The notes beneath the pieces are model-generated. The model searched no databases and had not been told where the DNA came from. It worked only from the letters and a program-made list of their open reading frames with translations. 36,673 nucleotides of DNA, taken from Leptospira adleri (GTDB lineage: Bacteria; Spirochaetota; Leptospiria; Leptospirales; Leptospiraceae). The stretch lies in the NCBI RefSeq assembly GCF_002811985.1, contig NZ_NPDU01000045.1, positions 1-36,673 on the forward strand, written 5' to 3'. Within the stretch, counting starts at the first letter, position 1. Every line of letters starts with the position of its first letter. The translations under genes were made by a program, and so were the position numbers. Shown here piece by piece: positions 24,690 to 36,673 of this stretch.

Positions 24690-25742
24690 CTAACGAAGAG
24701 CTCTGATTTTTTTTAGGATGTTTTTTTGATAGATGGGCGTTTTGCCCGGATGAATCGAATAAAAAAGACCGATATCCGGAAACATCTTTGTCAGTTCCAC
24801 GCTGCTGACGCACTCAGTAAGCCAAGAGTGGATCAGATCGAGCGCGGTTTCGTATCCGTAGGGATGAACGTCCTCCATTCTAAAATCCGGATCCCGGTCC
24901 TTTTTTCCGGAGATTTCAAGAATTTTAGAATATAACAATTGTTGAATGTCTATTATCTTTCCGGCAATCCTCGGATCGACGGAATCCCTTTTTTCGCGCA
25001 AAAGAGTCCTAAGAATCAAATCCACATAACCGCAAAAAAGAGCGGAAGCGGAAAGCATTTCGGAAAGATGGATTTCGGGCGCGTATTCTTGGTAGTTTAG
25101 AAAAACTAGATTCTCCGGAGGAAAAGAAAGTCCCTCGCCTTTCAAACGACAATGAGTCGCCTCCTTCGCGTATTCCAAATCAAAAAGTTCGACCTCCAGT
25201 TTGGGAGCGTTCAATGGAACGTAGATCACATCGTAACTTTCCGCCGGAGATTTTGCGACCACGAAAAAACCGCTGCAGTTCGCGCCGTTTGTTAAAAAGG
25301 ATTTCGTGAGATTCAACAAAATCCGATCTCCTTCGATCGTATAAGAACTGGTGATATTCGAAATTCTTCCCTTCCAACCGTTTTCACTCACGCCCATCGA
25401 AACGATGTCCTTTCCCGTTCCGACTCCTTGTAAAAGTTTCTTTACGATCGTTATCGTTTTATCTCGTTCGGGAAGTCGGTTCGTTTCGGTTTCATTTGCA
25501 AATCCTTCGGAAACAAATTTTAGAATTCTGCCTGCGACGTTGGTCTGAGCCATGAGCGCGATTCCGATGCCGATCCCTCTCGGATAAGAACCCAATTCAA
25601 AAATCTTTTTGTGAAAAGTTACGAAAGATCCGCCTAAGATCGCGTCAAAGTATCCTTCTTCCACCAAATAAGGAAGAGAGTTTCGAAATACGCTTCGATA
25701 CTCTTCGGATGGTAAGGAAGATAAGAATTCTTTCAGTTTCAT
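24690..25742 (-). CDS. Divergent acyl-CoA-dehydrogenase-like protein
   Basis: A 350-aa protein that I can match only loosely. Its middle part (about residues 117-166), with GVSENGWKG, the strand IEGDRILLNLTKSFLTNGA and FFVVAKSP, follows the acyl-CoA dehydrogenase FAD-domain pattern (EPxxGSD...GDxxxLNGxKxFITNGxxA). The preceding helical part and the following helices (230-340) fit the same fold. The usual Ser/Thr-rich FAD contact after EP is changed and I see no clear catalytic Glu, so enzyme activity is doubtful. It starts 8 bp after the uvrA stop on the same strand and is presumably co-transcribed. No role in DNA repair is implied by this alone. Confidence 0.6.
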   Translation of the reverse strand: MKLKEFLSSLPSEEYRSVFRNSLPYLVEEGYFDAILGGSFVTFHKKIFELGSYPRGIGIGIALMAQTNVAGRILKFVSEGFANETETNRLPERDKTITIVKKLLQGVGTGKDIVSMGVSENGWKGRISNITSSYTIEGDRILLNLTKSFLTNGANCSGFFVVAKSPAESYDVIYVPLNAPKLEVELFDLEYAKEATHCRLKGEGLSFPPENLVFLNYQEYAPEIHLSEMLSASALFCGYVDLILRTLLREKRDSVDPRIAGKIIDIQQLLYSKILEISGKKDRDPDFRMEDVHPYGYETALDLIHSWLTECVSSVELTKMFPDIGLFYSIHPGKTPIYQKNILKKIRALR

Positions 25743-25750
25743 TCAAGACC

Positions 25751-28588
<2,838 letters not shown>

Positions 28589-28698
28589 TGAATTACCCTC
28601 TCACTTTTTAGGATTTATAGCTTCCGAAAATCTGAAAACTCCTTTCCTGAAACAAATTCTTCTTTTTCCGGAAGAATCCAATCCCGATACTGGCTTTC

Positions 28699-30450
28699 AT
28701 GTTTCGAAATTTTCTTAAACTCGTCTTTTTACCGATACGTCTGATTTCCCAACTCGTTCGTTGGATCCGATTTCGATTCTTTCGAGGCAATCACTACTTT
28801 CTCGAGGTTCCTTCCGAATTTTCTAGTTATCGCAAATCTTTCTTTATGAGACTGCTTTCCTCAAAAGACGAGGATCTTTTTTTTACGGAATTCCTATCGG
28901 AATTAAAACTACTCTCTCAAATCCCGGGACTCAAAAAAGTTTCGGTTCTCATACAACAACCCGAATACGGTTTCGGAGAAACGCTTAGCATAGGAGAAAG
29001 ACTTCAAATTTTGAAAGAATCCGGCGTCGAACTGGAAGGGTTCGCTCTCACGGGAGGACTCAAGTCTCTTTTTCTTTTAGGAATTTGTAATACTCGATTT
29101 TGTTCGGAGGCTTCCGAATTTTTTCCCGTCCTTCCTTCCGCGGAATCGTTTTTTTTCGGCAACGCCGGTAAAAAATGGGGAGTAAAAGTCGAAACCTTTC
29201 AGAGCGGTCCTTATAAATCCTTCGGAGAATCCTTTCAAAGGGATAAATTTTCCCCCAAGGCAAGGGAGAATCTGAATCTACTTCTCAAACAGATGACGAC
29301 CGATCTGGAAAATCTGTTTCAACGTTATACAAAATTCTCCTTAAAAACGTTTTCGGAACCTTTTTTATCGGCGAAGCTTTTGAAAGAAAGAAAGTTCGTC
29401 ACCGGTTTTTTGAACGAAGAGGATTTTCGGGAAAATTTTCTGTATGAAGGTTACACAAACGAGGAAGAAAAACAAAAACCTCGCACCAAGGAGCTGACTC
29501 TTTCCGGTTTATACCGTTTTTCTAAATTAAGAAATTTTAAAGTGTTTTCGAAAAAGGAACCCGTCGTAGCAATTCTTCCGCTGAAAGGGAATATTCACCA
29601 CGACACTATAGGGAAAGGCGACGGAAAGACGGAAGGAATCTCGTATCATTCGGTAAAAAACGCTCTCAAAGAACTCAGGGAAGAACAGGCGGTCAAAGCG
29701 GTCATTTTGGAAGTGGATTCTCCCGGAGGTTCCGCGTTTGTGTCCGAACTTCTTTATCAGGAAATCCTAAAGTTGTCAAAAAAGAAGCTCGTCTACGCGT
29801 ACGTTCAAAACGTTTCCGCAAGCGGCGGTTATTATCTCTCCTGCGGCGCGTCCAAGATCTATTCTTCGCCTTACAGTATCGTGGGAAGCATCGGAAGCAT
29901 TTCCCTTAGGATGGATCTCAAAAATCTTTATTCCAAGTTAGGCGTCACTAAAGACAGAGTCGGATTTTACAAATACAGAGATCTGCTTTCCGAGTACGGT
30001 CCGATCCAAGCAGATTCTAAAAAGTTAATGGAACAGGAAATTCGGGAATCGGAAGGTCTCTTTTACAAAAGGGTCGCCGACGCGCGCAAGATCAGCGTTT
30101 CCACGTTGGATCAAAGATTCGGTCAGGGAAAAGTTTTCACGGCAAGCCAATTTTTAAAGGACAAGATGATCGATTCCATCACAGACTTTCTGGGTCTTGT
30201 GGACGATATTAAACAAGAACTCAAAACGGAACGGATTCAGTTGCAATACCTTCCCACCTTGTTTACGTTTCAGAGTTTTCTAAAGTCACTCAAACCTAGT
30301 TTTTTGAGCGCTTTTGAGTTCCGTAAGAATGAAGCGCTTTCCGCTTTGCTGAATGAAAGCCTTGGCGAAGCAAGGAGTTCTTTAAAAAAGAAATTTCTCT
30401 TTTCCGAAGGACAATTTCTCTTTCGATCTTCGTTCTGGAACCAAGGATAA
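28699..30450 (+). CDS. sppA: Signal peptide peptidase SppA, long form
   Basis: A 583-aa S49-family serine protease that degrades leftover signal peptides in the cytoplasmic membrane. Seen: an N-terminal membrane anchor (about residues 5-25), then two tandem S49-type domains. The catalytic Lys is K173 in the first domain (GPYKSFGESFQRD, like the E. coli long form), and the nucleophile Ser is S375 in the second (NVSASGGYYLSCG), with DSPGGS (340-345) ahead of it. The Lys-in-first, Ser-in-second split is normal for the long form. It is divergent from uvrA across 110 bp and followed closely by the convergent Sua5 gene (5 bp between stops). Confidence 0.93.
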   Translation: MFRNFLKLVFLPIRLISQLVRWIRFRFFRGNHYFLEVPSEFSSYRKSFFMRLLSSKDEDLFFTEFLSELKLLSQIPGLKKVSVLIQQPEYGFGETLSIGERLQILKESGVELEGFALTGGLKSLFLLGICNTRFCSEASEFFPVLPSAESFFFGNAGKKWGVKVETFQSGPYKSFGESFQRDKFSPKARENLNLLLKQMTTDLENLFQRYTKFSLKTFSEPFLSAKLLKERKFVTGFLNEEDFRENFLYEGYTNEEEKQKPRTKELTLSGLYRFSKLRNFKVFSKKEPVVAILPLKGNIHHDTIGKGDGKTEGISYHSVKNALKELREEQAVKAVILEVDSPGGSAFVSELLYQEILKLSKKKLVYAYVQNVSASGGYYLSCGASKIYSSPYSIVGSIGSISLRMDLKNLYSKLGVTKDRVGFYKYRDLLSEYGPIQADSKKLMEQEIRESEGLFYKRVADARKISVSTLDQRFGQGKVFTASQFLKDKMIDSITDFLGLVDDIKQELKTERIQLQYLPTLFTFQSFLKSLKPSFLSAFEFRKNEALSALLNESLGEARSSLKKKFLFSEGQFLFRSSFWNQG

Positions 30451-30455
30451 GCCGA

Positions 30456-31392
30456 TCATTTCGAGGCGGCCTTTGTGATTCGATTTAGAAGCGCTTCTTT
30501 TCCCCTTCCTTCTTTCGGAATTTCACAGAAGGCTTCTTTGATTTCTCTTCGATCACATTCCACAAAAAAAGAATAAAGAGACCTCATATATTCCTCGTTG
30601 GAGGAAACCCGGATTTGATAAGCGACATCGTTGTTAAACCGAAATCCGATCTGAGCCGCGGTTTTCGGAACGTCCTCCAGATTCTCCTTTAAAATCACCT
30701 TACAAATCGGAGCGTAGTGACGGTATTTAAGTCCGGGGCTGATCGGCGCTTCCTCCGATGTATCGGACTTTTTCTCGTTCGAAGTCCAGACTCGTAAGTC
30801 CGGAAGAATTTCCCTGAGATCTTGAACGTCCACAAATCCGGGACGCAAAAGAATCGGAGGCTCCGATGTGAAGTCAATCACAGTCGATTCGATCCCGATC
30901 CGCGGTTCCTCTCCCTTTAAAATGCAATCCACTTTGCCGGAAAATTCCTCCAGAATATATTCCATTTTTGTTAAGGACGGTTTTCCGGAAAGATTGGCGG
31001 AAGGCGCCGCGACGGGAACATTACAAAATTCTAAAAAAGAATGCGCGGTTGGATTGGACGGAATTCTTACTGCGACTGTTTGCAGTTCAGCAGTGAATAA
31101 GTTCGGATCTTTTTTGGGAAAAATGCCGGTCACCGCGCCGGGGGAAAACTTTCGAAAAACTATTTCACCGGCTGGATTGACTTCGGCGCAGACCTTGAGA
31201 GAGGCCAGATTTTCCACGTGAAGTATGAGAGGATTGTCGGCCGGACGTTTTTTTACTTCGTAAATTCTTCTGCACGCCTTGTGATCGAAGGCGGAAGCTC
31301 CGATTCCATAGACGGTTTCGGTTGGAAAAACAACAAGCCCTCCCCGAAGCAGAATTTTAGCCGCTTCTAAGGGAGAGTCGGTGATAAGAGTG

Positions 31393-31412
<20 letters not shown>
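30456..31412 (-). CDS. tsaC: Threonylcarbamoyl-AMP synthase (Sua5/TsaC)
   Basis: Makes threonylcarbamoyl-AMP from Thr, bicarbonate and ATP, the first step of t6A37 in ANN-decoding tRNAs. Seen: the YrdC domain (about residues 10-205) with PTETVYGIG (30-38), the KKRPxxNPL site (54-62) and APSANLSG (136-143), plus the Sua5 linker SPGLKYRHYAP and a C-terminal Sua5 domain to residue 318. The family usually has PGPLT at the PGAVT position (91-95). The start is a TTG (31410-31412) with GGAG 4 nt ahead, inside the last codons of the GH18 gene (20-bp overlap), which suggests translational coupling; no later Met precedes the domain. With tyrS and tgt it adds to the tRNA theme. Confidence 0.92.
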
Positions 31413-33027
<1,615 letters not shown>

Positions 33028-33189
33028 TGTGTTAACTGTCTTATTATCGAATCAAAGAAGCAGAAAATAAAGAAGTTTCCTTGAGCCTTTGATTTGAGGA
33101 TCCTCTTCCAGAGATTTCGAGGTTAGAGGACTGTCAAATGGTTCTTTTTACAAGTTGACGAAATCCAATGCCAGGGGGAAAAACCGCTT

Positions 33190-33897
33190 ATGCCTCTTTC
33201 GAAGCCTCTGAAATTATTTATAGCCTTGAACGGATTCTTTCTCACGTTTCTGATCCTTGCCGAAGTCACCGGTTCTAAACTTTTTGTCTCCTTCGGATTC
33301 ACTCTTACCATGGGAGTGATTCCGTTTCCGGTAACTTTTATCGTGACCGATCTTTTAAACGAGTATTACGGTCGGAAAGGCGTTCGTTTTACCACTCTTG
33401 TTGGAATGGTGATGATCTTTGTGGCTTACTTTCTTTTGATGCTGGACATGTGGATTCCCGCGGCTCCGAATTCTCCCGTAGATGATCGCTCCTTTAATAT
33501 CGTCTTTGGGAATTCGGGGAAGATCATCATCGGTTCCATCGTCGCCTATTTGGTCGGTCAGCTCATAGATATCCAAATCTTTCATTTTCTAAGGGTTAAA
33601 ACGAAGAATAAGTTTATCTGGCTTCGCGCGACCGGTTCCACGATCGTTTCTCAACTCGTCGATTCCTTCGTGGTGATCTACATCGCCTTGAGCGGAGGTA
33701 AGCTGAGCTTTGAAGAATTGAATCAAATTTCTACGAACAACTTTATCTACAAATGCGGGGTCGCACTCGCGATCACTCCGATCATCTATGGAGCGCATAA
33801 ATTCATAGACTGGTATTTGGGCGCCGAAGCAGAGAAGATGATTTTGGCGGCGACCCACGACGGTCGTTCGGACGTGGATCCGATTTCACCCGGTTGA
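33190..33897 (+). CDS. yhhQ: Queuosine-precursor transporter (YhhQ family)
   Basis: A 235-aa membrane protein of the YhhQ/VUT (DUF165) family, which imports queuosine precursors such as preQ0, preQ1 or queuine. Seen: about six membrane segments, the family motif FPVTFIVTDLLNEYYGRK (52-69), which is diagnostic, and later YLVGQLIDIQIFHFL and ATGSTIVSQLVDSFV. AGGGGG lies about 11 nt before the ATG. Its presence fits with the TGT domain encoded at 17885-19930: the cell appears to salvage or exchange the base placed at G34. It is divergent from the GH18 gene. Confidence 0.9.
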   Translation: MPLSKPLKLFIALNGFFLTFLILAEVTGSKLFVSFGFTLTMGVIPFPVTFIVTDLLNEYYGRKGVRFTTLVGMVMIFVAYFLLMLDMWIPAAPNSPVDDRSFNIVFGNSGKIIIGSIVAYLVGQLIDIQIFHFLRVKTKNKFIWLRATGSTIVSQLVDSFVVIYIALSGGKLSFEELNQISTNNFIYKCGVALAITPIIYGAHKFIDWYLGAEAEKMILAATHDGRSDVDPISPG

Positions 33898-34248
33898 TTC
33901 TGGATCGGAGTTCGGAAAAATTTCTCCACGTCGATCCGGTCTTCCTTAGAAGCTCTACGTTCTCCGCGGAGGAAAGTTTTGTAACTTACTTCGCAAGATT
34001 TCAAAAATCGTAATTTTCAGGAACGTTACTCTTTCTTGGTTGTGACGGTTCGATCGGATATCGTTTTTCTAAGGAAGGTTTCGCATTGGATTCTCCATAC
34101 AAAATTGAACGTCTGTTCCTCAAGAGATTGAGTTAAAATCAATCTTCTTATTTTTATTTGACTCGCGGCCTTTCAAAGACCGGGTCTAAAAGACACAACG
34201 AATTTAGAATCAAAAGAAAGGCTTCCGATTGTTAAAAGGTAAGCTCCC
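33898..34248. other. Intergenic region before the VanW gene
   Basis: About 350 bp with no convincing gene. It contains one hairpin with a T-rich tail at 34125-34158. Further on, a TTGACT hexamer (about 34157) precedes the VanW gene but lacks a good -10 at 17 bp. Otherwise I see nothing in it. Confidence 0.5.
34125..34158 (+). terminator. Weak hairpin with T-rich tail
   Basis: AGATTGA (34125-34131) pairs with TCAATCT (34139-34145) around a 7-nt loop, followed by TCTTATTTTTATTT. This is a plausible but AT-rich terminator, about 230 bp after the yhhQ stop. Confidence 0.35.
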
Positions 34249-36048
34249 ATGCAATTGACGAAATCGATTCCAGTTAAGACGCGCGCAGATGAACTGTGGT
34301 TCGCCTTTAGGGTCCTATGCTTTCAAGGATTGAGAAGCATTCGGAATCTTCTTTTTCCGATTCCTTTCTGGAAGAAGATTTACGATCGACGTCCTGCGTT
34401 CACCTCGATCCTGGCGATTTCGGAAACACCTCTCTGGAATCCGAACGATACTCTCGAAAATAAAATTCTCACCGCGGGCAAAATCGAAAATTTAAGAATT
34501 GCTGCCAGAAAGCTGAATGGAGTTCAAGTTTCGGCCGGACAAGTGTTTAGCTTCTGGAATCAGATCGGAAATCCTAATTTCGGTAAGGGATACGTTTTGG
34601 GCAGGGAAATCCGAGAAGGTTGTGTCGTTCCGAGTCTTGCGGGAGGACTTTGTCAAATCTCGAACGCGCTTTATGACGTCGCCCTACGATCGGGTTTTGA
34701 AATTTTGGAACGTCACAGACATTCGCATGGATTGCCCGGCTCACAAGCGGAACAGGACAAAGACGCGACGATTAAATGGAATTACCTCGATCTGCGATTT
34801 AGATCCCTAGTGGATTACCAAATCGAAATCGAATTCAATTCCGAAAATATGATCGTCTGTTTTCGATCCCTTACTCCGCTCAAGACGGAGGATGGCTCCT
34901 ATGATTTCGCGGAAGAGAATACGACGAATGTTTTTCAACCGAGACCGGATTTCGAAATCCTAAACGATTGTTATTCCTGCGGAAGAATTTCCTGTAGTCA
35001 GCATAGTTGGAACAACCGTCCCTCGTCCGATTTCACGGTATGGGCGCTCGACGAAGTATGGCCTGAATTCGACGAATACGTACTAGCCCATTGCAAACCA
35101 AAAGATTCGATCATTCTTCCGTTGAAAAACGGAAGTCGTTGGGGAACCAATCGTTTCGACTGGACGATTCGAAACGCAAAGAACGTAAGAGAAATGTTCC
35201 TCCCCGCTCTCTCGAGAAGTTTCAGACTACGCTATTGTGCGGGAAAGAATACGAACCGATTCCAACTAAATCTGGAATTGGATCGAAGACTCGCCGATGC
35301 CGTCGCCGAAAAAATCTCATACGAAGCGTCTCACCTTGTGGTTTCGCAATCTTTGCTTCCGGCGCTTTGGGAAGCGGGAGTTTTTGCGGGAAGAACCTTT
35401 GACGTACTGATGACGAGACTTCCCCTATTCGTTTTACACGAACGTTTGAACCAAGCGTATTCGAAATTTCCGCAGAGTGAAACGTTGAACGACTACCGTG
35501 CATCCTCTTCCTGGGTAGAATCCGAAACGAGAGCGCTTCAATCGGCGCAAAAAATTCTATCTCCGCATTCCGAAATTTTGGAACTCTTTCCCAAGCAGGC
35601 ATTTCCATTGCGATGGTCGATTCCGGCTTCGAAGGAAAACCGCGTTTCCGAAAAAAAAAGAATTCTATTTCCGGGATCCGCTTTGGGAAGGAAAGGCGCG
35701 TATGAAATGAAGCGCCTCGCGAAAGAACTCGATCTTTCCTTATACGTTTTGGGAAACGCGATGGAACGAGAGGGATTTTGGGAAGATCTTTCCGTACAAT
35801 CGTTTCAAAATTCTTGGGATGAAATCGGCCTCGTTGTATATCCGACCTACGTGGAAAATCAACCGAGACAACTCCTAAAAGCGATCTCCAAAAAAATCCC
35901 GATCATCACCACGACCGCGTCCGGCTTGAAAGACTTGGAGGAAAAAGATGTCGTGCTCGTTCCGATCGGAGATTACGAAAGTCTAAAGCGAGCGTTAGAA
36001 CTTCGACTTCAAACAAAGTCGTTTTCCACATTCTCTCATTCAAAATAA
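34249..36048 (+). CDS. VanW-domain protein with GT-B-like C-terminus
   Basis: A 599-aa predicted soluble protein with at least two parts. Residues about 75-215 form a VanW domain: VSAGQVFSFWNQIGNPN (94-110), GREIREGCVVPSLAGGLCQISNALY (118-142, described by position), and ERHRHSHG (154-161). VanW takes its name from vancomycin-resistance clusters, but its reaction is unknown. A Cys/His patch follows, C241-x2-C244-x4-C249 with H252, which could bind metal. Residues about 470-585 look like the second half of a GT-B glycosyltransferase: RILFPGSALGRKGAYEM, LYVLGN, VVYPTYVENQPRQLLKA (GT-B style E536), and IITTTASGL. Together they suggest a cell-wall or surface-glycan enzyme. AAGGT before the ATG is a weak SD. 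It overlaps the convergent VOC gene by 13 bp. Confidence 0.75.
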   Translation: MQLTKSIPVKTRADELWFAFRVLCFQGLRSIRNLLFPIPFWKKIYDRRPAFTSILAISETPLWNPNDTLENKILTAGKIENLRIAARKLNGVQVSAGQVFSFWNQIGNPNFGKGYVLGREIREGCVVPSLAGGLCQISNALYDVALRSGFEILERHRHSHGLPGSQAEQDKDATIKWNYLDLRFRSLVDYQIEIEFNSENMIVCFRSLTPLKTEDGSYDFAEENTTNVFQPRPDFEILNDCYSCGRISCSQHSWNNRPSSDFTVWALDEVWPEFDEYVLAHCKPKDSIILPLKNGSRWGTNRFDWTIRNAKNVREMFLPALSRSFRLRYCAGKNTNRFQLNLELDRRLADAVAEKISYEASHLVVSQSLLPALWEAGVFAGRTFDVLMTRLPLFVLHERLNQAYSKFPQSETLNDYRASSSWVESETRALQSAQKILSPHSEILELFPKQAFPLRWSIPASKENRVSEKKRILFPGSALGRKGAYEMKRLAKELDLSLYVLGNAMEREGFWEDLSVQSFQNSWDEIGLVVYPTYVENQPRQLLKAISKKIPIITTTASGLKDLEEKDVVLVPIGDYESLKRALELRLQTKSFSTFSHSK

Positions 36049-36365
36049 AACCAGATTCGATTCTTCCAAGGATCCAAAACGGAAGAATATTGTGAATCCT
36101 GAGTTTCCATCGAAAAGCCGCGACTCAAAAGAAGAATTCTTAAATTCTCCCATTCCGATTTTTGAATCCGAAAGGTCAAGGTTCCGGGACTGACCGGACA
36201 ATTTTTGGATTCTTTACTGAAGAGGAGGATCGAGCCGTTTTCCCAAAAGAGCTCGGAATGAACCATGGAGCTTTTTTTGATTTTGAGACCGAAAAGTTCC
36301 GAATAGAGATTGGCGGAAACCGTACAGTCCAAGGATTGAAAATTTGATGCGTAGAATTGAATCAT
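36036..36365 (-). CDS. Small VOC (glyoxalase-like) protein
   Basis: A 109-aa protein with the VOC/glyoxalase beta-alpha-beta-beta-beta pattern: an opening strand, SANLYSELFGLKIK (the usual 'FYxxxLGL' helix), ENGSILLFS, TLTFRIQ, a helix, and the closing DPWKNRIWFYF (compare DPxGNxIEL). A single domain is half of the usual metal site, so a homodimer would be needed. The metal ligands (a His and Glu per unit) are not obvious, so enzyme activity is uncertain. There is no good SD before the ATG. The 3' end overlaps the VanW gene by 13 bp in the convergent direction. Confidence 0.7.
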   Translation of the reverse strand: MIQFYASNFQSLDCTVSANLYSELFGLKIKKSSMVHSELFWENGSILLFSKESKNCPVSPGTLTFRIQKSEWENLRILLLSRGFSMETQDSQYSSVLDPWKNRIWFYFE

Positions 36366-36476
36366 TTGTTTCAGAGGAGCATTTTCATTTTAGAAGAAGC
36401 GGATTCTTCTTGTTTAATTGGTTGTCTAAAGAGTAAAACCGAAAAAACTGGAAGAAGATTTTTTTGCGAGTAAAAG

Positions 36477-36673
36477 ATGACAACAGAAGATCAGAAAGAT
36501 TACGTTCGAATTTTTGATACAACTCTTCGAGACGGCGAACAATGCCCCGGGGCCGCGATGACCGAAAATGAAAAACTCGAAATCGCAGCGCAACTCGCTA
36601 CGATGAAAGTGGACATCATCGAGGCCGGGTTTCCAGTTTCCTCTCCGGTTCAATTTCAAGCAGTGGAAAGAAT
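36477..36673 (+). CDS. leuA: 2-isopropylmalate synthase, N-terminal part
   Basis: First step of leucine biosynthesis: acetyl-CoA plus 2-oxoisovalerate to 2-isopropylmalate. Only the first 65 codons are in the window; the right edge cuts the gene. Seen: the DRE-TIM signature [18 protein letters not shown] with the metal/substrate residues R and D, followed by [26 protein letters not shown]. The GFPVSSP pattern fits isopropylmalate synthase better than Leptospira's citramalate synthase (CimA), which has a different start. The ATG at 36477 is preceded by only a weak SD-like GAG. Divergent from the VOC gene across 111 bp. Confidence 0.9.
   Translation, partial: MTTEDQKDYVRIFDTTLRDGEQCPGAAMTENEKLEIAAQLATMKVDIIEAGFPVSSPVQFQAVER

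Noticed and set aside
24515..24706. 63-codon ORF in the convergent AT-rich gap
   Set aside because: No ribosome site, runs into the 3' end of the opposite gene, and covers the nested inverted repeat.
28589..28698. SOS (LexA) box for uvrA
   Set aside because: No TTTG-N5-CAAA or close variant found on either strand in the divergent gap.
36426..36659. 77-codon ORF antisense to leuA
   Set aside because: Shadow of the leuA frame, which has a clear DRE-TIM signature.

Overview
The window looks like a chromosomal stretch from a spirochaete of the genus Leptospira. The reasons are gene content recalled from that genus (a leuA start typical of Leptospira, the rpsU-yqeY-dnaG-rpoD group, two large soluble sensor kinases, spirochaete-style lipoproteins), moderate GC, and short palindromic intergenic elements. 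I could not run a database search, so species is not assigned. It is mostly housekeeping DNA with no sign of phage, IS element, CRISPR, tRNA or rRNA. About 29 genes are supported, one of them cut by the right edge.

Layout. 1-3.2 kb: tyrS (-) divergent from glpD (+), then a gap rich in inverted repeats. 3.2-7.6 kb: the macromolecular-synthesis operon, read leftwards as rpsU, yqeY, dnaG, rpoD, with a good promoter at 7602-7630 and a hairpin across the rpsU stop codon. 7.7-8.5 kb: two small unknown genes, one apparently a degenerate GGDEF-like protein. 8.6-9.7 kb: fbp (class I fructose-1,6-bisphosphatase) and a terminator. 9.8-13.5 kb: two sensor kinases on the minus strand, one REC-HisKA-HATPase and one PAS-HisKA-HATPase-REC-HisKA-HATPase whose receiver lacks its phospho-acceptor Asp. 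13.8-14.6 kb: two small membrane proteins (DUF2892 and HdeD-like). 14.6-22.1 kb: minus-strand genes for a channel-like protein with a degenerate pore, an MgtA-type ATPase, a TGT/MnmC-like fusion, a lipoprotein and MgtE. 22.3-24.3 kb: an OmpA-domain coiled-coil protein and a CDF metal exporter with a His tail. 24.3-24.7 kb: AT-rich convergent gap with long inverted repeats. 24.7-30.5 kb: an acyl-CoA-dehydrogenase-like protein downstream of uvrA, with sppA divergent. 30.5-33.0 kb: Sua5/TsaC and a membrane-anchored GH18 protein, overlapping by 20 bp. 33.2-33.9 kb: a YhhQ-type queuosine-precursor transporter. 34.2-36.4 kb: a VanW-domain protein fused to a GT-B-like C-terminus, then a small VOC protein. 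36.5 kb to the end: start of leuA.

How the genes connect. Three themes recur. The first is tRNA modification and charging: tyrS, the TGT fusion acting at wobble position 34, the queuosine-precursor transporter, and Sua5 making the t6A37 precursor. The second is divalent metal handling: mgtA, mgtE, a zinc-type CDF exporter and the channel-like gene behind mgtA. The third is the envelope: OmpA-like protein, SppA, GH18, VanW-GT and a lipoprotein.

The most unusual items are the TGT-MnmC-methyltransferase fusion (17885-19930), the VanW-glycosyltransferase-like fusion (34249-36048), the pseudo-receiver in the large hybrid kinase (Asp to Gly at residue 525, inside a perfect 13-bp inverted repeat), and the channel-like protein whose selectivity filter has been replaced. 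All functions here are read from sequence motifs; none was confirmed by alignment.
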